DNA of 64,000 nucleotides from Chitinophaga sp. CF418 (GTDB taxonomy: Bacteria > Bacteroidota > Bacteroidia > Chitinophagales > Chitinophagaceae), in the NCBI RefSeq assembly GCF_900142925.1, contig NZ_FRCN01000001.1:186001-250000 (forward strand), written 5' to 3'. This document shows positions 33,707 through 42,526 of this stretch, piece after piece (positions within the stretch are counted from its first letter, which is position 1; every line of letters starts with the position of its first letter). Both the position numbers and the translations under genes were made by a program. The notes beneath the pieces are model-generated. The model saw only the letters and a list, made by a program, of their open reading frames with translations, was not told the DNA's origin and did no database searches.

Positions 33707-34972
33707 ATGCCGGCAGAAAAAATATCAATGACCAATGGCCAGTTACAGGTGCCTAATCATCCCATTATTCCATTCATTGAAGGTGACGGAATAGGACCTG
33801 ATATCTGGCGGGCGAGTGTGCGTGTATTTGACGCAGCTGTTGAAAAAGCCTATGGTGGAAAAAGAAAGATAGAATGGAAAGAGGTGCTGGCTGGGGAGAA
33901 AGCCTTTCAGCAGACAGGCGAATGGCTGCCAAAAGCAACACTGGATGCATTTAAAGAGTACCTGGTATCCATCAAGGGACCATTGTCCACACCGGTAGGT
34001 GGTGGTATCCGCTCCCTGAATGTGGCAATGCGCCAGGAACTGGACCTTTATGCATGTGTACGCCCTGTACGTTGGTTTGATAAAGTACCTTCTCCGGTTA
34101 AACATCCTGAAAGGGTAGACATGGTGATCTTCCGCGAGAACACCGAAGATATTTATGCTGGTATAGAATATATGTACGGAACACCAGAGGCTGAAAAGCT
34201 CCTGAACTTCCTGCAGAACGAAATGGGTGTGAAGAAGATCCGTTTCCCGGAAACCTCTTCCCTGGGTATCAAGCCTGTGTCCAAAGAAGGTACTGAAAGG
34301 CTGGTACGTGCGGCACTGAAATATGCGCTGGAACAGAAACTACCTTCCCTGACCCTGGTACACAAAGGGAATATCATGAAATTCACCGAAGGCGGCTTCA
34401 AAAACTGGGGTTATGAACTGGCGGTGCGTGAATTCGGCGACCAGGTATACACCTGGGAACAGTGGGAAGCTACCAAAAAAGCCAGCGGTGAAGAAGAGGC
34501 CAACAAAGAACTGAATGTAGCCATCGCACATAAAAAACTGATCGTGAAAGACGTTATCGCGGATAACTTCCTTCAGCAGATCCTCCTGGCGCCACAGGAC
34601 TACTCTGTAGTAGCTACCCTGAACCTGAACGGCGACTATATCTCCGATGCGCTTGCTGCTGCAGTAGGCGGTATCGGTATCGCTCCGGGCGCCAATATCA
34701 ACTATCTGACCGGCCATGCTGTATTTGAAGCCACCCACGGTACTGCACCACGCTTCGCCAATACAGATACTATGAACCCCAGCTCCGTTATCCTCAGCGG
34801 CGTAATGATGCTGGAATACATGGGCTGGAAAGAGGCTGCGGATATTATTACACACGGCCTCAGCACAGCGATCGCACGTAAACGTGTGACCATTGACTTC
34901 TACAAGCTGATGGACGATGCCACACTGGTAAAAACCAGTGAATTTGCAGATGAAGTGATCAAACACCTGTAA
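33707..34972 (+). CDS. icd: isocitrate dehydrogenase, bacterial (E. coli-like, type I)
   Basis: 421 residues. Oxidises and decarboxylates isocitrate to 2-oxoglutarate in the TCA cycle. Clear type I markers: [47 protein letters not shown] (the Ser in RSLN corresponds to the AceK-phosphorylated Ser113 of E. coli), [16 protein letters not shown] and [17 protein letters not shown]. The five E. coli NADP-contact positions (K344, Y345, V351, Y391, R395) read R, F, M, I and K here. This keeps two basic residues, and NADP use is probable but not certain. ATG at 33728 is an alternative start. Followed after 193 bases by a second, unrelated-subfamily isocitrate dehydrogenase. Confidence 0.93.
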   Translation: MPAEKISMTNGQLQVPNHPIIPFIEGDGIGPDIWRASVRVFDAAVEKAYGGKRKIEWKEVLAGEKAFQQTGEWLPKATLDAFKEYLVSIKGPLSTPVGGGIRSLNVAMRQELDLYACVRPVRWFDKVPSPVKHPERVDMVIFRENTEDIYAGIEYMYGTPEAEKLLNFLQNEMGVKKIRFPETSSLGIKPVSKEGTERLVRAALKYALEQKLPSLTLVHKGNIMKFTEGGFKNWGYELAVREFGDQVYTWEQWEATKKASGEEEANKELNVAIAHKKLIVKDVIADNFLQQILLAPQDYSVVATLNLNGDYISDALAAAVGGIGIAPGANINYLTGHAVFEATHGTAPRFANTDTMNPSSVILSGVMMLEYMGWKEAADIITHGLSTAIARKRVTIDFYKLMDDATLVKTSEFADEVIKHL

Positions 34973-35000
34973 CCCTACAGGATATACACAAAGACATATA

Positions 35001-35087
35001 GTTCCGCTTTTCAAGGCGTTGGTAGACAGTGATAATTCATTTTTTTGTCAAAGAATTGTTGCAATGCCAACCCATGAGAAGCGGAAC
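35001..35087. other. long inverted repeat between the two isocitrate dehydrogenase genes
   Basis: GTTCCGCTTTTCA at 35001-35013 pairs with TGAGAAGCGGAAC at 35075-35087 (one G-U), and inside it GTTGG (35018-35022) pairs with CCAAC (35067-35071). A T-run lies in the loop, not after the stem, so it is not a plain terminator. It may be a structured leader of the second gene or the 3' end of the first. Confidence 0.55.
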
Positions 35088-35165
35088 TTGTAAATTATAC
35101 CCGGTTATCGTATATTTCACGATTATCACATGAACACTCGTATCTAATTAAAAATCAAAGTCGAA

Positions 35166-36398
35166 ATGGCAGAAAAAATCAAAGTCGCCAACCCGGTGGT
35201 TGAACTGGATGGAGATGAGATGACTCGAATCATCTGGAAATTCATTAAAGATAAACTGATCCTTCCTTACCTGGATGTTGATATCAAATACTTTGACCTT
35301 GGCATGGAACATCGTGATGCTACCAATGACCAGGTGACCATTGATGCTGCTAATGCTATCAAGGAAGTAGGTGTTGGTATTAAATGCGCTACCATCACTC
35401 CTGATGAAGAGCGTGTGAAGGAATTCAAGCTGAAACAGATGTGGAAGTCTCCAAACGGAACTATCCGTAACATCCTTGACGGTACTGTATTCCGTGAGCC
35501 AATCGTAACCCAGAACGTTCCACGCCTGGTGCCTAACTGGACTGCTCCTATCTGCATCGGCCGTCACGCTTTCGGCGACCAGTACCGCGCTACTGACTTC
35601 GTAACCAAAGGTAAAGGTAAACTGACCATCAAGTTCGAAGGCGAAAACGGTGAAGTGATCGAGCACGAAGTATTCAACTTCAAAGGCGACGGCGTTGCCC
35701 TGGCTATGTACAACACTGACGAGTCTATCAAAGGATTTGCACGTGCTTGTTTCAACCAGGCGCTGATCAAAAAATGGCCGCTGTACCTGAGTACTAAGAA
35801 CACCATCCTGAAAAAATACGATGGCCGTTTCAAAGACATTTTCGAAGAGATCTACCAGAACGAATTCAAAGCTGAATTCCAGAAGAATGGCCTGACCTAT
35901 GAGCACCGTCTGATCGATGACATGGTGGCCAGCGCACTGAAATGGAATGGTAACTTCGTATGGGCTTGTAAGAACTACGATGGTGACGTTCAGTCTGATA
36001 CCGTTGCACAAGGCTTCGGTTCACTGGGTCTGATGACTTCCACCCTGGTAACTCCTGATGGTACTGTAATGGAAGCAGAAGCTGCACACGGCACTGTAAC
36101 CCGTCACTACCGCGACCACCAGGCTGGTAAGCCAACTTCTACCAACCCTATCGCGTCTATCTTCGCATGGACCCGTGGTCTGGAATTCCGTGGCCGTCTG
36201 GACAAAAACCAGCAGCTGATCGACTTCTGTCATGCACTGGAAGCTGTTTGCGTTGAAACAGTAGAAAGCGGCAAAATGACAAAAGATCTGGCTGTTTGTA
36301 TACACGGTAACAAAGTTGAGCACGGAAAGCATTATCTTTACACTGAAGAGTTCCTCCAGGAACTGGATAACGCGCTGAAAGCGAAACTGAAAAAGTAA
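35166..36398 (+). CDS. NADP-dependent isocitrate dehydrogenase, eukaryote-like (type II)
   Basis: 410 residues closely resembling mitochondrial/cytosolic IDH1/IDH2. Markers: [68 protein letters not shown] (containing the Arg equivalent to human IDH1 R132), and [33 protein letters not shown] (NADP-site region). Same reaction as the preceding icd but from the other homodimeric subfamily. Codons are strongly biased to GAC, AAC, TTC and CTG, as in highly expressed genes, more so than in the upstream icd. A terminator follows at 36426. Confidence 0.95.
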   Translation: MAEKIKVANPVVELDGDEMTRIIWKFIKDKLILPYLDVDIKYFDLGMEHRDATNDQVTIDAANAIKEVGVGIKCATITPDEERVKEFKLKQMWKSPNGTIRNILDGTVFREPIVTQNVPRLVPNWTAPICIGRHAFGDQYRATDFVTKGKGKLTIKFEGENGEVIEHEVFNFKGDGVALAMYNTDESIKGFARACFNQALIKKWPLYLSTKNTILKKYDGRFKDIFEEIYQNEFKAEFQKNGLTYEHRLIDDMVASALKWNGNFVWACKNYDGDVQSDTVAQGFGSLGLMTSTLVTPDGTVMEAEAAHGTVTRHYRDHQAGKPTSTNPIASIFAWTRGLEFRGRLDKNQQLIDFCHALEAVCVETVESGKMTKDLAVCIHGNKVEHGKHYLYTEEFLQELDNALKAKLKK

Positions 36399-36425
36399 GT
36401 TCACGTACGTAATACTGATATAAAC

Positions 36426-36460
36426 ACAAGGTCCCTGCACATGCGGGGACCTTGTTATTT
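36426..36460 (+). terminator. intrinsic terminator after the type II isocitrate dehydrogenase
   Basis: A 13-bp stem (36426-36438 with 36443-36455, one G-U) with a 4-base loop, followed by TATTTT. Confidence 0.9.
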
Positions 36461-36465
36461 TGGCT

Positions 36466-36527
36466 CCGGGGTTATCACCCCGCGTTACAAACACACGGCA
36501 CCTACGGAGCCGATCGCGTTTTGTTGC
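36466..36527 (+). repeat. REP-like palindromic repeat, copy A
   Basis: Starts with a small hairpin CGGGGT-TATC-ACCCCG (36467-36482), then TACAAACAC, a second imperfect hairpin (CGGCACC/GGAGCCG) and GTTTTGTTG. The first 29 bases match the minus-strand copy D at 48642-48670 at 28 positions. Confidence 0.75.
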
Positions 36528-36594
36528 CACGCATATTCCTTTCTTCCAAAGTTTTCGATTTGCTCCTGATTGACACCGTTGCCTATAGCCGTTT

Positions 36595-37602
36595 TTATCT
36601 GTTCCTCCAATCAAAAATCCAGTTAGGATATTCCACCGGCAGTTTGCTCACTTCATCAAGTCGCTGCAGTTCTTCGGATGTAAACTGAACATTTACAGAC
36701 TGCAGATTATCATCCAGCTGGGATAACTTGTTTGCTCCTACTATCACACTTGTCACAGCAGGTTGATGCAGCAGCCATGCCAGCGAAAGCTGTGCAACAG
36801 TCGCTCCTTTCTCAACAGCCATTACCTCCAACACATCCAGGATGTTAAACGCACGTTCTGTATCCACAGGAATAAAGGAATATTGTTTATACCGGCCGGC
36901 CTCAGTCGATTCTCCATTTCTCTTATACTTACCACTCAGCAAGCCTGCGCATAAAGGGCTCCAGACCATCAAACCGACCTGCTGGTCTGTCAGTGCCGGG
37001 ATCACTTCCCTTTCCAGTTCACGGGTAGCAATGGAATAGTGAGACTGCATGGAGATATATGGCTGCAGGTTATGCTTTTCAGCACAAGCAAGTGCCTTCA
37101 TCAGATGCCAGGCGGCGTTGTTGCTTGCCCCAATATAGCGCACCTTCCCACTGGTGACCAGATCGTCCATAGCTCTTAATGTCTCTTCCAGTGGTACCAC
37201 CGGGTCATAGGCATGCGCCTGGTAAAGATCGATATAGTCAGTATTCAGCCGCTTCAGGCTTGCTTCCACCTGCTGCATAATATGTTTGCGGGAGAGCCCT
37301 TTGTCATTCACACCAGGGCCCATGGCAGCACAAACCTTGGTGGCAATCACCAGGTCATCCCGCTTTAGACCCAGGTTCCGGATAGCCTGTCCTGTCAGCT
37401 CTTCCGACATTCCTTCTGAGTATACATTAGCGGTATCTATAAAGTTGATACCGGCGTCCACTGCACGTTTGAACAATTCATCCACGGCAGATTGGCCCAG
37501 TGTACCTACCACCTGATATATCCCCTTTCCTCCAAACGTCATGGTGCCAAGGCATAAGCTGGACACCGTCAGTCCTGTGTTTCCCAATACTTTATACTTC
37601 AT
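36595..37602 (-). CDS. aldo/keto reductase
   Basis: 335 residues with an (alpha/beta)8 barrel of the AKR superfamily. Visible: MKYKVLGNTGLTVSSLCLGTMTFG, the catalytic region INFIDTANVYSEGMSEELTGQAI (Asp and Tyr of the tetrad), IDLYQAHAYDPVVPLEETLRAMDDLVTSGKVRYIGASN (His of the tetrad), and the NADPH-site end VTSVIVGANKLSQLDDNL. Resembles YajO/Gfo-type reductases of carbonyl compounds. A TACCTTTG -7 box lies 25 bases upstream. The AraC-type regulator gene lies directly upstream in the same direction and may control it. Confidence 0.92.
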   Translation of the reverse strand: MKYKVLGNTGLTVSSLCLGTMTFGGKGIYQVVGTLGQSAVDELFKRAVDAGINFIDTANVYSEGMSEELTGQAIRNLGLKRDDLVIATKVCAAMGPGVNDKGLSRKHIMQQVEASLKRLNTDYIDLYQAHAYDPVVPLEETLRAMDDLVTSGKVRYIGASNNAAWHLMKALACAEKHNLQPYISMQSHYSIATRELEREVIPALTDQQVGLMVWSPLCAGLLSGKYKRNGESTEAGRYKQYSFIPVDTERAFNILDVLEVMAVEKGATVAQLSLAWLLHQPAVTSVIVGANKLSQLDDNLQSVNVQFTSEELQRLDEVSKLPVEYPNWIFDWRNR

Positions 37603-37627
37603 GCGATTTATTTAAATGTTTACCGCG

Positions 37628-37635
37628 CAAAGGTA
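37628..37635 (-). promoter_or_regulatory. -7 box TACCTTTG for the aldo/keto reductase gene
   Basis: Exact TAnnTTTG match on the minus strand, 25 bases before the ATG at 37602. Confidence 0.6.
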
Positions 37636-37740
37636 TCCCACACCGGTACCGGAAAAGAGCCGTGATCAAAGAAAAAAATACAAAAATCAAATAGCAACAG
37701 GGTAGAATATCGTAATGGAAGGGCTACTATGAATGGCGCT

Positions 37741-38634
37741 TCATTTCCTAAATGTGAGCGGGGTGGTATTGGTATTCTTTTTGAAAAAGTTATTAAAGTG
37801 GTTCGGATATTCAAAGCCAAGACTGTAGGCGATATCCGCTATACTCCAATCGGTATGTTTCAGCAGGGCTTTGGCTTCATTAAGTAACCTGTCTGTGATA
37901 TGTGTGGTAGTAGATTTGCCGGTGATCTCCTTTACCGCAAAGTTCAGATGATTCACATGTACGGAAAGCGCCGCGGCATAGTCGCCTGCTCTTCTGAGCA
38001 CCAATGTACGCCGGGGAGATTCAATAGGGAACTGTCGTTCCAGTAGTTCTATGAACAGGTTAGTGATCCTTTCACTGGCATTTTTATGCCTGGCGGCGTT
38101 CATGGCTGGCTGCATTTTCATTGCCTCATGGATAATGAGGTTGATGTAACTTCTGATCATATCATATTTATGAACATAATCAGTGCTCATTTCAGCGATC
38201 ATCCTGTCATATAAATGGCGGAACGTAGCCAGTTGTTCTTCGTCCGGATAGAACACGTTATCCCCTCCTATCCTGAACAATGGAGATTCCTGCAGGCTTT
38301 CATTTCTGTCTTTGGTCCGGAAGAATTCTTCCGTAAAAACACACCAGTACCCGCAACGTTCGTCGTCTTCCGTTTCAAAGGAATAAGGCACTAAAGGATT
38401 GGAGAATACGATGGCTGGTCGCTGTCTGTCAATATCAATAGTCTTGTCGGCAAAATGCAACCTGCTGTTACCAATAATGATCCAGATCTTGAAATAGTCG
38501 CGCCGGTGATAAGGCAGCGAGATGGAAACACTCCTCACTTCATAGTACGCCACATTGAAATCGGGCGGTGTATTATTATAAAAAACAGGCATTCCTGCTT
38601 TTACCTTTTCTGCCACAGATAGATTGTCAGACAT
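37741..38634 (-). CDS. AraC family transcriptional regulator
   Basis: 297 residues. The N-terminal AraC ligand-binding cupin part (about 30-160, e.g. YFKIWIIIGNSRLHFADKTIDIDRQRPAIVFSNPLVPY) is followed by a C-terminal pair of helix-turn-helices (AALSVHVNHLNFAVKEITGKS; WSIADIAYSLGFEYPNHFNNFFKKNTNTTPLTFRK). A consensus -7 box lies only 5 bases from the ATG, so the mRNA is leaderless or nearly so. Lies upstream of the aldo/keto reductase gene, its likely target. Confidence 0.9.
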   Translation of the reverse strand: MSDNLSVAEKVKAGMPVFYNNTPPDFNVAYYEVRSVSISLPYHRRDYFKIWIIIGNSRLHFADKTIDIDRQRPAIVFSNPLVPYSFETEDDERCGYWCVFTEEFFRTKDRNESLQESPLFRIGGDNVFYPDEEQLATFRHLYDRMIAEMSTDYVHKYDMIRSYINLIIHEAMKMQPAMNAARHKNASERITNLFIELLERQFPIESPRRTLVLRRAGDYAAALSVHVNHLNFAVKEITGKSTTTHITDRLLNEAKALLKHTDWSIADIAYSLGFEYPNHFNNFFKKNTNTTPLTFRK

Positions 38635-38639
38635 GGAGG

Positions 38640-38647
38640 CAAAGGTA
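38640..38647 (-). promoter_or_regulatory. -7 box TACCTTTG for the AraC-type gene
   Basis: Exact TAnnTTTG match on the minus strand, 5 bases before the ATG at 38634, implying a leaderless transcript. Confidence 0.58.
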
Positions 38648-38664
38648 CGGAAATCAAATAAACC

Positions 38665-40326
38665 CTACAGCCCCATTATCTTCCGCAGTACCTTATCTTC
38701 TCCGTAGATATCCTCATGGAATACAATACGTCCCTCCCTTCCTTCTGCTGAAAAGTATCGCAGGTAAATAGGCACTGAACGCTGTATATCGATCTGCTTC
38801 TTATTCCCGTTCGCCAGCCACATACGCATGCTGTCGCGCGGGTGGCGGGCATCATCTTTTGTGAGGTACATCGCCAGACTATCCCATTGCTGTACACGCA
38901 CGCAGCCATGGCTAAGCGCTCTGTAGGCATTGGAGAAAAGGCCCCTGTTGTTCGTATCGTGGAGATATACCGAATACTTGTTCATAAAGTTGAACTTCAT
39001 GATACCCAGTGAGTTTTCCAATCCATCCATCTGGCGGAGTACATATGGGAAGTAGTTTCTGCTCATGCGGTCCCAGTTCACGCTATCAGGATTGATGGCA
39101 TTCCCGTCCCTGTCAATGATCTCCAGGCTCTTTTTAGCAAGGTAGGCTCTGTCCCTCTTGATAGCAGGCAGCATTTCTTTGATCGTGATGCTGAATGGTA
39201 CCCGCCAGTAGGGATACATGATGAAATTGGTCATGCGGGAATTGAGCATAGGCGTACGTGTACGCGGCGCACCTACAATGATCTTTGATGTCAGCACTAC
39301 TGTTCCGCTATCCCACAGTTCCATTCTGTAACCAGGCACATTCACCAGGATGAAGCGCTGGGGAAGGGTATCAGGCAGTTTACGCCAGCGGTCCATATTC
39401 ACGGCCACCTGGGCACTCCAGTCGCGGAAGGTCTTATTCAGCGCCTGGACAGTTTTTTTGCCGGCCTGACCATCTTCATACATGTTAAATTCTTTCTGAA
39501 AGGCGCGGATACCTTTCTTCAGGAGCGCCGTATCGGTGCTATGTCCGCCGGAGGTATCCAGGTGAGCACTTTGTACCAGCCGGTTGATCAATAGTTGCCG
39601 GTAGGCCGGCGTATCGGTGTATGAAGTGGGCACAGAATCCCATTTCATGTCACTATATTTTCCCTTAAAGTTGATCCAGGCTGATTTCAGCAGCTGGTAT
39701 CCCTGGTGCTGCGGCTCCTGCCATCGTAAGGTGGCCCCGACTATATGCTGGTGCAGAGCAGAGGTCAGGTAATTGGCCAGCAGGGTATCTGAATAAACGG
39801 AATCCCGGCGTAAAGTGATACTATCCCTCGGAGCGACCCCAAAGCGCAGATGAGTAACCATCTTCATAAAAGCGTCTGTCATCAGCACATCCACCTGAGC
39901 CCAGAGTGCAGCGTCTTTTTTAGCAGCATCGTCTTCCCTGAGGCGTTTCATGGCCTGTGTCAGCGCCACATTGTGATATACGGCCGGATTCAGTCCGGAT
40001 TCATCAGCATGAGACACATAAAAAAACAGGGAATCTGCCTGGGGATCAAGCACACCTTCCGTGGACCATACGGGATTGTTGCTGGTCTGCTGATAGAAAT
40101 AAGTCAGTGCCCCGCTACGCAGCGCTGGTACACTATCCTCCATGACATCTTCATTGTCCACAATGTATTCAAGACGTTCTGCTATATTTTCCGGAATCAC
40201 CTCACTTAGCTGCCGTACATCCTTTACAATTTCTTTATCCCGGAGCACCCGCTTTCTGTGGCAGGCAAACAATGAAAACAATACAATTACAATAGTCAAA
40301 TTGTCCCTTAGAAACCTATACTTCAT
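38665..40326 (-). CDS. L,D-transpeptidase (YcbB/LdtD-like) lipoprotein
   Basis: 553 residues from the ATG at 40326, chosen because it gives a lipoprotein-like signal (NLTIVIVLFSLFAC). A scaffold domain comes first, then a peptidoglycan-binding helix bundle (LLKKGIRAFQKEFNMYEDGQAGKKTVQALNK) around residue 290. The YkuD catalytic domain follows (RFILVNVPGYRMELWDSG ... YPYWRVPFSI) with the active-site motif SHGCVRV at about residue 480. It forms 3-3 crosslinks in peptidoglycan or attaches proteins to it, in the periplasm. Monocistronic; a terminator at 40415-40448 separates it from the upstream beta-barrel gene. Confidence 0.92.
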   Translation of the reverse strand: MKYRFLRDNLTIVIVLFSLFACHRKRVLRDKEIVKDVRQLSEVIPENIAERLEYIVDNEDVMEDSVPALRSGALTYFYQQTSNNPVWSTEGVLDPQADSLFFYVSHADESGLNPAVYHNVALTQAMKRLREDDAAKKDAALWAQVDVLMTDAFMKMVTHLRFGVAPRDSITLRRDSVYSDTLLANYLTSALHQHIVGATLRWQEPQHQGYQLLKSAWINFKGKYSDMKWDSVPTSYTDTPAYRQLLINRLVQSAHLDTSGGHSTDTALLKKGIRAFQKEFNMYEDGQAGKKTVQALNKTFRDWSAQVAVNMDRWRKLPDTLPQRFILVNVPGYRMELWDSGTVVLTSKIIVGAPRTRTPMLNSRMTNFIMYPYWRVPFSITIKEMLPAIKRDRAYLAKKSLEIIDRDGNAINPDSVNWDRMSRNYFPYVLRQMDGLENSLGIMKFNFMNKYSVYLHDTNNRGLFSNAYRALSHGCVRVQQWDSLAMYLTKDDARHPRDSMRMWLANGNKKQIDIQRSVPIYLRYFSAEGREGRIVFHEDIYGEDKVLRKIMGL

Positions 40327-40414
40327 TGGCGATAACAATGGGTTAAAGATAGGCATTTGCTATATACAAATTTTGGAAAATATATTGTTTGGCGTTAGAG
40401 GGGGAACGAAAAAT

Positions 40415-40448
40415 AAAAAGGTGTATCGAAAATACGATACACCTTTTT
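40415..40448 (-). terminator. intrinsic terminator after the DUF5777-like gene
   Basis: Perfect 14-bp stem (40415-40428 with 40435-40448) whose ends are A- and T-runs. A second small hairpin AGGTTTCC/GGAAACCT lies beside it at 40450-40469. Confidence 0.88.
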
Positions 40449-40573
40449 CAGGTTTCCTTGCGGAAACCTCAGGAAGAGCAACAATTTACTAATAGATTGG
40501 AATAGTTATTTACAACAATTCTTCTTCACAAACAGTGACTGGATAAACCGAAGTACTGTTATCAATGCCTTCT

Positions 40574-41434
40574 TCATTTTCTTTTTGTTGAAATATTAAA
40601 AATATTGTGCTCGAACCGTAATGTAAAGGTATTAAATACATTGCGAGACATGTCACCAAATAATTGTGTACGGTAAGAAAAATCCAATCGCGTGGTGCTA
40701 TTAAAAATAAACTGGATAGCTGGAGCTATATCCAAATACTGACTCCGGCTCAACGCGTCTGTATTGGCTTTACCCAAAAATTCAATGTAGAGGTTCAGGT
40801 TGGTCTGCTCATAGCTGCGATAACTCCGTGGCAGCAGCAAATAACCTGCTGATAAACTGTAGTTTACAGCGTTGGCAGGCATATCATCCGGCCGCTTGTC
40901 TTTGGTATTGTTCATAAACCTGTTATACCCCACTGTGGCAGAAAGCGCCAGCTTATGCAGCAACTGTGTGGCGATAATACCGCCGGCAACACCGGAGGCG
41001 CCGCCTTCCAGGTCGAGTTCCTGATTATTATAAGGTTTACGCATGTGCTCCCGCATTACGGGTGCGAAAGGATTATTGATAATGGCACCCTTCGCATAGG
41101 CCGCCATCCGGAAATGTGAATGCACATCGTCTTTGGAAAGGAAGCGGTATTTGGCATAAATACTTGCCCCTTCCCATTCAATGGAAGGCTGCATCTGGTT
41201 AGAAGCCAGTCCGGCCACATGTACCATCAGCTTTTTAGAGATTCCCCACATCAGTTCCGGCTCTATACGCATACCTGTCACTCCTTCAGCTTCCATTTTA
41301 AAGAACCGGTTGGTTACACGCAAGCCCAAAGAATTGGCCGGCATATTACTGGCAGGTTCAGTAGAGACATATAACTCCTGTGCACGCAACCATGCAGGTA
41401 TAAGGAGAATGATAAAGAATAAGGCTCTTTTCAT
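40574..41434 (-). CDS. DUF5777-like outer-membrane beta-barrel protein
   Basis: 286 residues with a signal peptide (MKRALFFIILLIPAWLRAQ). The mature part alternates polar and hydrophobic residues with strand-ending aromatics (GLRVTNRFFKMEA, ELMWGISKKLMVHVAG, LDFSYRTQLFG, FTLRFEHNIFN), as in Bacteroidota beta-barrels of the DUF5777 type. Role unknown. Last gene of a leftward set with an HMA-domain protein, a HYC_CC_PP protein and a 70-residue protein, so a link to metal handling is plausible by context only. Confidence 0.72.
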   Translation of the reverse strand: MKRALFFIILLIPAWLRAQELYVSTEPASNMPANSLGLRVTNRFFKMEAEGVTGMRIEPELMWGISKKLMVHVAGLASNQMQPSIEWEGASIYAKYRFLSKDDVHSHFRMAAYAKGAIINNPFAPVMREHMRKPYNNQELDLEGGASGVAGGIIATQLLHKLALSATVGYNRFMNNTKDKRPDDMPANAVNYSLSAGYLLLPRSYRSYEQTNLNLYIEFLGKANTDALSRSQYLDIAPAIQFIFNSTTRLDFSYRTQLFGDMSRNVFNTFTLRFEHNIFNISTKRK

Positions 41435-41467
41435 TTATAAATATTACTGGAGATTATTCCCGGTGAA

Positions 41468-42016
41468 TCAGATGGTAACATGATAAATACGCGCCGGAAC
41501 CGTCTGGCCGCCGGGTTTACAACAACCCGCCATCATACCTGTCTGATAACAGGGCATGGTGGTTTGCGCACTAAACTTTTTAAACTGTTTCGCAGATATG
41601 AAGTCCTTGTCTACTACAGTCAATTGCTGATCACCGGATAACACCTGCTGTTTAGCATTAATGAAGTGAAAAGTCACGCCAGCATACTGAATATGTGCAT
41701 CCTTTTCAACCGCTACTTTATCAAATGATGCGATCAGTACCAGTTTGGCTACAGAAAAACCAGCATCTTCCACTTTAGCCCTGATCTGGTCTATGTTCAC
41801 AGCTGCGCCGGGCTTGAATGACAAGAGGAAAGTGGTGTTGTTCAGGTCTGTATCTATTTTATCAATAAAGGGGAGTGTTTTCAGTGCTTCCAGGGTAGCT
41901 CTTGAACACATGGCACAGGTTAGGCCCGAGGCTTGTAAGGAAGCTTTTTTGATCTGTGCGGAAGAGGTGAAATGCAGGCCTATGGCCAGGAATATGATTG
42001 CAAAGAATGATTTCAT
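41468..42016 (-). CDS. exported heavy-metal-associated (HMA) domain protein
   Basis: 182 residues with a signal peptide (MKSFFAIIFLAIGLHFTSSAQ). Residues about 25-95 form an HMA ferredoxin-like domain with the metal site GLTCAMCSRA (CxxC) and the LSFKPGAAVNIDQIRAKVEDAGF strand-helix. A C-terminal tail has more potential ligands (TTMPCYQTGMMAGCCKPGG). Suggests periplasmic capture or transfer of copper or another soft metal. 33 bases upstream of the beta-barrel gene and 81 bases downstream of the HYC_CC_PP gene. Confidence 0.83.
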   Translation of the reverse strand: MKSFFAIIFLAIGLHFTSSAQIKKASLQASGLTCAMCSRATLEALKTLPFIDKIDTDLNNTTFLLSFKPGAAVNIDQIRAKVEDAGFSVAKLVLIASFDKVAVEKDAHIQYAGVTFHFINAKQQVLSGDQQLTVVDKDFISAKQFKKFSAQTTMPCYQTGMMAGCCKPGGQTVPARIYHVTI

Positions 42017-42097
42017 GATCTGATGATTTGTACCTGATAATAAACATATGTATTGCGTACGCTTACTGCGTTCAGCAGATGGCTATTAAGTGTACGA

Positions 42098-42487
42098 TCA
42101 GATCAGATAAGTGCAGTATTGTATGTACAGGGGAGTATGTTCACAGTCAGGCGGACCGTGATTATTAATTGTAGTAAGATGGGTAATGGTTAATGCGGGC
42201 ACAGGTACAATGACCACCGGCAGGCTGAGTGCCTTTACGGATGGCTCACTGTTTTGCTGCACTTTGGCAACTTCATGAGAGGAAACGTCTGCTTTGCAAT
42301 ATTTGTATTCATCCTTGCAACAGTTACCCTTTTTCCCGGGTTTGCTGCACATATTACAAACATCGTCCGCATGAGATTTAAAATCCACGGAAGCCAGCTT
42401 ACCCATACAGTAATGCGCGTTCACCGTGAACCCACTGGTGAGCGTGATATACAGGAAAGCTAGTAATATGGTTATAAATCTCTTCAT
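42098..42487 (-). CDS. HYC_CC_PP family small exported protein
   Basis: 129 residues with a signal peptide (MKRFITILLAFLYITLTSGFTVNA). The family signature follows: AHYCMGKLASVDF (HYC), CNMCSKPGKKGNCCKDEYKYCKAD (CC and further Cys). The end is proline/histidine containing (HGPPDCEHTPLY). Probably a periplasmic metal-binding protein. A TAAATTTG -7 box lies 10 bases upstream of the ATG. Its neighbours, an HMA protein and a beta-barrel, support metal handling. Confidence 0.8.
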   Translation of the reverse strand: MKRFITILLAFLYITLTSGFTVNAHYCMGKLASVDFKSHADDVCNMCSKPGKKGNCCKDEYKYCKADVSSHEVAKVQQNSEPSVKALSLPVVIVPVPALTITHLTTINNHGPPDCEHTPLYIQYCTYLI

Positions 42488-42497
42488 GTTGAGGATG

Positions 42498-42505
42498 CAA
42501 ATTTA
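42498..42505 (-). promoter_or_regulatory. -7 box TAAATTTG for the HYC_CC_PP gene
   Basis: Exact TAnnTTTG match on the minus strand, 10 bases before the ATG at 42487. Confidence 0.55.
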
Positions 42506-42526
42506 GCAATTTACTGCCAGATTTGC

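Noticed and set aside
35148..36011. 287-codon minus-strand open frame opposite the type II isocitrate dehydrogenase
   Set aside because: Long only because of the strong codon bias of the real gene; no protein features.
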